Part shown: positions 1 to 5,446 of the stretch, piece by piece
How positions within the stretch are numbered: the first letter of the stretch is position 1
Layout: each line of letters starts with the position of its first letter
Source: Rhodospirillaceae bacterium
Lineage (GTDB): Bacteria > Pseudomonadota > Alphaproteobacteria > Rhodospirillales > 2-02-FULL-58-16
Assembly: GCA_013349695.1 (NCBI GenBank)
Contig: DUZD01000151.1
Span: forward strand, 1 to 6,208
Reading direction: 5' to 3'
Length of the DNA: 6,208 nucleotides
Translations under genes and position numbers: made by a program
The notes under the pieces: model-generated
Seen by the model: only the letters and a program-made list of their open reading frames with translations
What the model was told of the DNA's origin: nothing
The model's database searches: none

Positions 1-636
1 ACCGCCTCGGTGATCGCGGCGAGCGCCCCGGCGACGTTGCCGGTCTCGCTCAAGCGATTGGAAAGGTTATGGAGGCTCGTCGCCAGGTCGGGCTCGAAGC
101 GGGCCGGGTTGGCGGCGGCGAGACGGCGCCTGATTTCCACCGCCTCGGTGATCGCGGCGAGCGCCCCGGCGACGTCGCCGGTCGCGCTCAAGTGGTTGGA
201 AAGGTTGTTGAGGATCGACGCCAGATCGGGATCGAAGCGGGCCGGGTTGGCGACGGCGAGACGGCGTTGGACCTCCACCGCCTCGGTGCTCGCGGCGAGC
301 GCCCCGGCGACGTCGCCGGTCGCGCTCAAATCGTCGGAAAGGTTGTTGAGGCTCGTCGCCAGATCGGGCTCGAAGCGGGCCGGGTTGGCGGCGGCGAGAC
401 GGCGCCGGATTTCCACCGCCTCGGTGCTCGCGGCGAGCGCCCCGGCGACGTCGCCGGTCTCGCCCAAGCGGTTGGAAAGGTTGTTGAGGCTCATCGCCAG
501 ATCGGGCTCGAAGCGGGCCGGGTTGGCGGCGGCGAGACGGCGGAAGACCTGCACCGCCATGGTGCTCGCGGCGAGCGCCCCGGCGACGTCGCCGGTCTCG
601 CCGAGATGCACCGAAAGATTGTTCAGCAAATCGGCT
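1..636 (-). repeat. Tandem 138-bp repeats coding for 46-residue TPR units
   Basis: The same sequence recurs with an exact 138-bp step: the CGCC anchor is at 3, 141, 279, 417 and 555, giving four full units plus a partial, more diverged first unit up to about 636. Each unit encodes a TPR helix pair with LATSLNNLSNRL, ETGDVAGALAA and a linker NPARFEPD. By hand count, the units at 3 and 141 differ at about 16 of 138 bases, so the repeats are close at DNA level as well as protein level, which suggests recent duplication or gene conversion. More units may lie beyond the left edge. Confidence 0.92.
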
Positions 637-2033
637 CTTTCCTCGTCGGACTTGGCGTCGGTGAGCTGGCCGCCCCACACCACCGTGGCCAGCGGCACAA
701 GCCCTTGGGTGAGAGACGCGTCGCGGATGGCCGGCGCGATCGGGGGCCACCGTTCGGGCTTGCCTTCGACCATCCGTTCCAACCACCCACTGATGCGATG
801 GTCCAGCAGACCGAGCACCATTTCGGCGTCATAGGCCAAGCGGCCGGCGCGGGGCAGCGCTTCCCCCACCCCGCCCTTGATCGCCGCCCACAACCTTTCC
901 GGGGCCAGCTTGGAGTCATGGCGGAACACCTCGACCACCAAGTAGGCGGCCAGGATGTCCGGCTTCGGCTCGGGGAAAACACCGTCCCGCAGGCGCCCGG
1001 AACGCTCGACCTTCGCGACGATGTCCTCAGTTGGCGGAAGCATCAGGGCGAGGTCGGTCCGACCCGCCAGCGCCCGCAGGTCGCCGCCGTCGAGATCGCC
1101 CCGGATGGCGGCGAAAGCAACCAAGTGTCGGAGGGCTTCGGGCTCCAATCCGGCAGCCGTTGCCTCGTCTTCGAGGCGGGATAGTTCGCGTTGCGCGAGG
1201 GCTTGGAGGACTTCCCGGCCGCTCAATTTGACTACCGGCACATCGGGGTAGAGGACGCCGTGCACGGCGGCGGCGGCGACGAACAAAGGATGCCGGTGGA
1301 TATCGGCACGGCGCAGCCACTCGCCAAAGGCGGTTTCGGTAACCTCGCCCAGGTCCGCCTTTTTTTCCTTCGCCAGGGCCTCCCGGGCGCTCCGGAAAAC
1401 CCGGTAGGCATCCGGTGCGGCGAGAGGTTCAAGCTCGGTCTGGCCGGCGGCGAAAAAGTTGATCGCTCCCGGGACGCCGGCGATCTCGCGCTCCCAGACG
1501 CTCCATCCCCGGCGGCTCAGGAAAAGCAACCTGACCCGGTGCCGGGTCTCGATGCGCGCAAGGTCTTCAAGGAGGTCACGGACGCCCCCGGGCCGTTCCT
1601 CGGGGTAGTCGACGATGACCAGCATTCCGGCCAGCCCGGTGCGAAACCTGCTGGGCTTTCGAAGGTCGGCGAAACCGGCGTTCCACCCCTTGTCGCGGAG
1701 GGTCTGCGCCACCTCGGCCGCCAGGCGCGTCTTGCCGACGCCGCCGGGGCCGGTGACGAAGCGGGCGAGGACGGGCGAGCCCTCCACCTCAGTTTCGGCC
1801 CAGGCGAGAAGGTCGGCATTTTCCCTTTCCCGTCCCCTGAACTCGGCAATCCGCGTACGCCAATCCAACCAGGACAGTTCTGGTTGGTCCTTGCGAAGGG
1901 GGTGCCAGTCGAGCGTCAGTTTGGCGAACGGAAGGGAATCGACATTGATGTCGCCGCCGACGCTGCCGAGAACGACGACGGAGCCGGTGATGTCGCGGGA
2001 AAAAAGCGTGCGAATGCTGGGGAATAACGCCAC
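1..2033 (-). CDS. STAND/NLR-like P-loop NTPase with C-terminal TPR repeats (partial, runs off left edge)
   Basis: I translated this frame codon by codon and found no stop in the 677 visible codons; the C-terminus lies beyond the window. Order: leader with a Gly/Val-rich motif (residues 13-33, starting RDITGSVVV); a STAND-type FRGRERE segment (65-71); Walker A GPGGVGKT (95-102); Walker B LVIVDYPE with D142; a sensor-like strand RLLFLSRRGW (168-177); a helical middle with PDILAAYLVVEVF; then TPRs from about residue 466. Such proteins are usually ATP-switched sensors in which repeats detect a trigger and the N-terminus engages an effector. The chosen start is GTG at 2033-2031, 4 bp after the preceding stop and without a clear Shine-Dalgarno, so translational coupling to the membrane protein gene is likely. 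An upstream TTG at 2063 is the alternative, bounded by an in-frame TGA. The family call is firm; the defence or cell-death role is inference. A TPR regulator of another process is possible. Confidence 0.88.
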   Translation of the reverse strand, partial: MALFPSIRTLFSRDITGSVVVLGSVGGDINVDSLPFAKLTLDWHPLRKDQPELSWLDWRTRIAEFRGRERENADLLAWAETEVEGSPVLARFVTGPGGVGKTRLAAEVAQTLRDKGWNAGFADLRKPSRFRTGLAGMLVIVDYPEERPGGVRDLLEDLARIETRHRVRLLFLSRRGWSVWEREIAGVPGAINFFAAGQTELEPLAAPDAYRVFRSAREALAKEKKADLGEVTETAFGEWLRRADIHRHPLFVAAAAVHGVLYPDVPVVKLSGREVLQALAQRELSRLEDEATAAGLEPEALRHLVAFAAIRGDLDGGDLRALAGRTDLALMLPPTEDIVAKVERSGRLRDGVFPEPKPDILAAYLVVEVFRHDSKLAPERLWAAIKGGVGEALPRAGRLAYDAEMVLGLLDHRISGWLERMVEGKPERWPPIAPAIRDASLTQGLVPLATVVWGGQLTDAKSDEERADLLNNLSVHLGETGDVAGALAASTMAVQVFRRLAAANPARFEPDLAMSLNNLSNRLGETGDVAGALAASTEAVEIRRRLAAANPARFEPDLATSLNNLSDDLSATGDVAGALAASTEAVEVQRRLAVANPARFDPDLASILNNLSNHLSATGDVAGALAAITEAVEIRRRLAAANPARFEPDLATSLHNLSNRLSETGNVAGALAAITEA

Positions 2034-2037
2034 GGCA

Positions 2038-2310
2038 CTACTTGAGGCCCAGGAAAAATCCAAAGATCACGAGGACGCCGGCGATTATCCCGATGACCGC
2101 GTTCGCCAAGGTCAACCTGTCCGTCAGCGAAGGCTTCCCGGCCGGCGGCGGCGAGGCGGCCTGAAGGTTCACATCCCCGTTTACGTCGCCCGCGACGATG
2201 GAATTCCTGATGTCGCGCGCCTGAACCTTGGGGCCGGGCCGGAGCAAACGAAAGGCCAGAAGCGCGAACAGCGCCAATCCGGCGATCCCCAAAAGCACGC
2301 TACCCCCCAT
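2038..2310 (-). CDS. Small protein with two predicted membrane segments, candidate effector partner of the STAND NTPase
   Basis: This 90-residue protein has a hydrophobic segment at about residues 4-23, a polar loop, and a second at about 69-88 that ends in GLK at the C-terminus. The loop is basic just after the first segment (R21, R24, K28, R32, R35), so by the positive-inside rule it should be cytoplasmic with both termini outside. It holds the motif RDIRNSIVAGDVNGDVNLQ (32-50), then a Pro-rich stretch (ASPPPAGKP). A similar motif opens the NTPase encoded 4 bp downstream. ATG at 2310-2308 is chosen because AAGGTGGAG precedes it and the membrane segment starts there; a longer in-frame reading upstream has no such support and would overlap the end of ald. 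I do not recognise a named family. A pore-forming or membrane-disrupting effector gated by the NTPase is an inference; a simple membrane anchor is the alternative. Confidence 0.8.
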   Translation of the reverse strand: MGGSVLLGIAGLALFALLAFRLLRPGPKVQARDIRNSIVAGDVNGDVNLQAASPPPAGKPSLTDRLTLANAVIGIIAGVLVIFGFFLGLK

Positions 2311-2312
2311 CG

Positions 2313-2321
2313 CTCCACCTT
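2313..2321 (-). promoter_or_regulatory. Shine-Dalgarno of the small membrane protein gene
   Basis: On the minus strand AAGGTGGAG ends 2 bases before ATG (2310-2308), and its AAGG core is 7 bases from the ATG. It decides the start of the 90-residue reading over the upstream in-frame ATG. No strong sigma70 promoter is visible in the 97 bp between the ald stop and this gene; the best match is TTGGGG, then 16 bases, then TAAAGT. Read-through from ald is therefore possible. Confidence 0.6.
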
Positions 2322-2407
2322 CCCTTTGGTTTTCTCGCCACACTTTACCACAACCGGCGTCCGCCCCAAACCGCGCGGGGCCTCGCCGGCGGGCGTAACG
2401 GTTTTTT

Positions 2408-3532
<1,125 letters not shown>

Positions 3533-3540
3533 TTTCAACA

Positions 3541-3546
3541 CTCCTT
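3541..3546 (-). promoter_or_regulatory. Shine-Dalgarno of ald
   Basis: AAGGAG on the minus strand, 8 bases before the ald ATG (3532-3530). It fixes the start at MLIGVPKEI rather than the longer reading from 3601. Confidence 0.8.
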
Positions 3547-3587
3547 GGGGGGCATGGACGCCCGCCGGCAACTCCGCCGCAGTATGT

Positions 3588-3663
3588 CGTATATATCCCA
3601 CATAACCTCAAAATCATAAACCATAAATATCATTATAATACAAATGGATACAAGACACGACTC
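3588..3663. promoter_or_regulatory. AT-rich divergent intergenic region, probable ald promoter
   Basis: Base composition turns sharply AT-rich here against GC-rich neighbours. On the minus strand a perfect TATAAT lies at 3637-3632, which would give a leader of roughly 90 bases to the ald ATG. No clear TTGACA partner sits at the right distance, so the ald promoter is only a candidate. The segment also holds ATCCCA at 3595-3600 and ATGGATACA at 3644-3652, resembling half-sites of the palindrome at 3672-3687. Confidence 0.4.
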
Positions 3664-3690
3664 TTGACATAATGGGATGTATCCCATAAT
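3664..3690 (+). promoter_or_regulatory. Sigma70-like promoter of the HTH-ATPase gene
   Basis: A perfect -35 TTGACA (3664-3669) is followed by CATAAT (3685-3690, five of six to consensus) with a 15-base spacer, shorter than ideal; TAATCC at 17 bases is a weaker alternative. Transcription would begin near 3697-3701, at or just before ATG 3701. No Shine-Dalgarno precedes that ATG, so a leaderless or near-leaderless transcript is plausible. Confidence 0.55.
3672..3687. promoter_or_regulatory. Perfect palindrome in the promoter spacer, candidate operator
   Basis: ATGGGATGTATCCCAT has 7-bp arms (ATGGGAT and ATCCCAT) around a 2-base centre. It fills most of the spacer between the -35 and -10 elements and touches the -10, the geometry of a repressor site that blocks RNA polymerase. 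The downstream protein begins with an HTH-like region, so autoregulation is a reasonable inference; the binding protein is unknown. Confidence 0.55.
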
Positions 3691-3700
3691 CCTTTCCGGC

Positions 3701-4795
3701 ATGAACCTTCTCTCGGACCTGTTGCGGGAGATCGAGGCCTTTGTCGACGATCGGGGAATGGCCGAGACCACCTTCGGCCGTCTCGCCGTCAACGACGGAA
3801 AATTCGTTTCCCGGCTGCGCGGCGGCAAGGGCGTGACGGTGCGGACGGTGGAAAAGGTCCGCGCCTACATAAGGAGCGATCAAGGCGCCGGCGCCGCTTC
3901 GCCGCCGCGGGGCCGGGACGACACCGGTTTTACTATCCTTTGCGAGCGTATCGCCGACGCCTTGGAGCGGCTGGCGCCGACCGTCCCCGCCGCCGCCGGG
4001 CTGACCGACGCCGACGCCTTCGTCTGGCACGCCAACGGCGAGCGGCTGCGAACGGTGGCCGACGTCAACCGCGTCGAACTCGGGCTTCTCAAGGGCATCG
4101 ACGGGCAAATACAAACCCTGCTCGCCAATACCCGGCGTTTCGCCAGCGAACTGCCCGCCAACAACGCCCTTCTGTGGGGGGCGCGGGGCATGGGCAAAAG
4201 CTCGCTGGTCAAGGCGGTCCACGCCAGGGTCAACGAGGAAACGCCCGGCGCCCTCGCCTTGGTCGAGATCCACCGCGACGACATCCCCTCCCTACCTCGG
4301 CTCCTGCGCGAACTCAGACGCTCGGAGCGGCGTTGCCTGCTCTTTTGCGACGATCTCGGCTTCGACGGCGGGGACGCCTCCTTCAAGTCCCTGAAAGCGG
4401 TGCTCGAGGGCGGCATCGAGGGCCGCCCCGCCAATGTGGTCTTCTACGCCACCTCCAACCGCCGTCATCTGATGCCCCGCGAGATGATCGAAAACGAACG
4501 CTCCACCGCCATCAATCCGACCGAATCGGTGGAGGAAAAAGTTTCGCTCTCGGACCGTTTCGGACTGTGGCTGGGTTTCCATAACTGCGACCAGCCGACC
4601 TATTTCGAGATCGTCGAGGGTTACGCCGTCCACTACGGTTTGGACATCCCGTCCACGGATCTGCTGGCTCGGGCGGAAGGATGGTCGCTCACCCGCGGGG
4701 CGCGTTCCGGCCGCGTCGCCTGGCAGTTCATTCAGGACCTGGCCGGTGAACTTGGAAAAAAGCTCGGAGATTTGGGGTCAGGACCTGAAGTGTGA
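3701..4795 (+). CDS. DUF815-type AAA+ ATPase with N-terminal HTH-like region
   Basis: The protein has 364 residues. Residues 1-57 form a small helical region (ETTFGRLAVNDGKFVSRLRGGKGVTVRTVEKVRAYI) like HTH regions of alphaproteobacterial repressor-type proteins. A Gly/Ala/Pro linker follows (about 61-74). The rest is a DUF815 (PF05673) ATPase: Walker A GARGMGKS (160-167), Walker B LLFCDD (213-218), sensor strand VVFYATSN (246-253), the family-typical SDRFGLWLGFHNC (284-296), and a C-terminal SGRVAWQFIQDL (336-347). DUF815 proteins are ATPases of unsettled role; the ones I recall are shorter and lack such an HTH, so this looks like a fusion. ATG 3701 is preferred to 3677 because 3677 lies inside the palindrome and upstream of the -10. 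The last residues (GSGPEV) and the stop come from the inverted-repeat element at 4772-4844, so the native C-terminus was probably slightly different. ATPase family: firm; DNA binding: moderate. Confidence 0.88.
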   Translation: MNLLSDLLREIEAFVDDRGMAETTFGRLAVNDGKFVSRLRGGKGVTVRTVEKVRAYIRSDQGAGAASPPRGRDDTGFTILCERIADALERLAPTVPAAAGLTDADAFVWHANGERLRTVADVNRVELGLLKGIDGQIQTLLANTRRFASELPANNALLWGARGMGKSSLVKAVHARVNEETPGALALVEIHRDDIPSLPRLLRELRRSERRCLLFCDDLGFDGGDASFKSLKAVLEGGIEGRPANVVFYATSNRRHLMPREMIENERSTAINPTESVEEKVSLSDRFGLWLGFHNCDQPTYFEIVEGYAVHYGLDIPSTDLLARAEGWSLTRGARSGRVAWQFIQDLAGELGKKLGDLGSGPEV

Positions 4796-4844
4796 ATAGA
4801 ACCTCGGAAAATATAGAAATTTAAAATTCAAGTCCTGACCCCAA
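4772..4844. repeat. 73-bp terminal inverted repeat element (MITE/REP-like) overlapping the ATPase gene end
   Basis: The left arm TTGGGGTCAGGACCTGAA (4772-4789) and the reverse complement of the right arm (4827-4844) match at 17 of 18 bases. The interior (4790-4826) is AT-rich, unlike the surroundings, and encodes nothing. Ends of the TTGGGGTCAGG type are known to me from dispersed short elements in proteobacteria, some linked to REP-associated tyrosine transposases; that link is memory and was not tested. Insertion here supplies the stop codon of the ATPase gene (4793-4795). It ends 13 bp from the stop of the convergent small gene, so the transcript can fold into a strong hairpin between the two 3' ends. 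No T-run follows, so it is not a classic intrinsic terminator. Confidence 0.75.
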
Positions 4845-4857
4845 TCTTCCGCCGGGA

Positions 4858-5127
4858 TCACCTCAACATGCCGCGAATCTTGCTCTCGTACTCCGGGAAA
4901 TAGCGAGAGATGACGGGCAGGTCGAAACGGCTGAGAATGCTCGTGTTGGACTCGCGCGCGAGCAGGAACTCGAAGGATTTCTCCACCAGGGTCTCGGCGG
5001 GGACGGCGCCGCCGGTCAGCTTTTCGTAAACGTCCGCACTCACCGTCACCGTGTGGGTCGTCGTCGTCCCCGCCGTCACCGTCACCTTGAACGTGGTCTC
5101 GTCCGTTTTCTCGACGACTATCGTCAT
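4858..5127 (-). CDS. Small conserved-looking hypothetical protein (89 residues)
   Basis: I do not know a function. ATG at 5127-5125 is preceded by AAAGGA (5140-5135) with a 7-base gap, a good ribosome binding site, and the stop is at 4860-4858. The first 30 residues are Thr/Val-rich and alternate as in a beta-hairpin (TFKVTVTAGTTTTHTVTVS). Then come VYEKLTGG, a helix with VEKSFEFLLARES, and an Arg/aromatic tail SRFDLPVISRYFPEYE. There is no signal peptide, membrane segment or Cys. The pattern of KLTGG, SFEFLLARE and RFDLPVISRYFPEYE is familiar from small uncharacterised bacterial proteins, but that is memory only. It is convergent with the ATPase gene across the inverted-repeat element and divergent from the receiver gene. 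Real gene: fairly sure, from the RBS and a coherent protein; function unknown. Confidence 0.8.
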   Translation of the reverse strand: MTIVVEKTDETTFKVTVTAGTTTTHTVTVSADVYEKLTGGAVPAETLVEKSFEFLLARESNTSILSRFDLPVISRYFPEYESKIRGMLR

Positions 5128-5446
5128 GTCTGGTTCCTTTCACAATTGCTGGTCCAAATGTCCGGGTGCGGACGGCAGGTTAACAAGGACCGAGGCCGTT
5201 GTCGCCATCGCTCCCGGTCAACGCCGGCCAGCGGAATGAAAACCCCCGTATAACCGAAAGACGGTGGGGGCAAGCCATTCGGGCGGCGATTGCCGTGAGG
5301 ATGCCGTGGAGCCGCCTTGACCTGTTTGGGGAAATGCTACAGCATTCGCCCTGGATTCGCCGTTCCGGCAAACGTTTCCGTTATCGCGGCGCATGCATTA
5401 GAGGGCGGAACGCCATACGTACACGATCCGCGAAGACTAAGGCGTG
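5128..5446. other. 319-bp divergent intergenic region without a convincing gene
   Basis: Open frames here give Arg-rich, low-quality translations without ribosome binding sites, so I call no gene. It should hold the promoters of the minus-strand small gene and the plus-strand receiver gene. Visible elements: a short hairpin GTCCG/CGGAC at 5160-5173; an imperfect stem of CCCCC (5243-5247) with GGGGG (5266-5270), enclosing ACCG/CGGT; and TTGACC at 5317-5322, upstream of a small palindrome at 5333-5346. No promoter can be assigned with confidence. Confidence 0.6.
5333..5346. promoter_or_regulatory. Small palindrome, possible operator upstream of the receiver gene
   Basis: AATGCTACAGCATT has perfect 6-bp arms around AC. 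It lies 10 bases after a -35-like TTGACC (5317-5322) and about 100 bp before the receiver-gene ATG. No good -10 is evident, so this may be chance. Confidence 0.25.

Noticed and set aside
3..554. CRISPR array from regularly spaced repeats
   Set aside because: The 138-bp units have no separate unique spacers and encode continuous TPRs in one frame.
69..1184. Long plus-strand open frame antisense to the NTPase-TPR gene
   Set aside because: It is in exact codon register opposite the real gene, is Arg/Gly-rich with repeats that mirror the TPR DNA, and has no RBS. It is open because the opposite strand has high GC at third codon positions.
1191..2027. Second long plus-strand open frame antisense to the NTPase
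   Set aside because: It is in the same register as the previous frame, has no domain logic, and sits opposite an unbroken P-loop protein with all motifs in frame.
2311..2407. Rho-independent terminator after ald
   Set aside because: GC-rich inverted segments exist, but on the minus strand no T-run follows them. The run of T on the plus strand at 2402-2408 is the wrong orientation for ald.
3533..3601. N-terminal extension of alanine dehydrogenase by 23 residues
   Set aside because: The extension has no family resemblance, and a strong AAGGAG sits directly before the internal ATG that starts the family-typical MLIGVPKEI.
3677..3700. Upstream ATG at 3677 for the HTH-ATPase gene
   Set aside because: It lies inside the palindrome and upstream of the -10, so it would not be on a transcript from the visible promoter, and it has no Shine-Dalgarno.
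4778..5143. 121-residue minus-strand frame overlapping the 89-residue gene
   Set aside because: It is Arg/Asp-rich low-complexity, runs through the inverted-repeat element, and lacks the good RBS that the 89-residue frame has.
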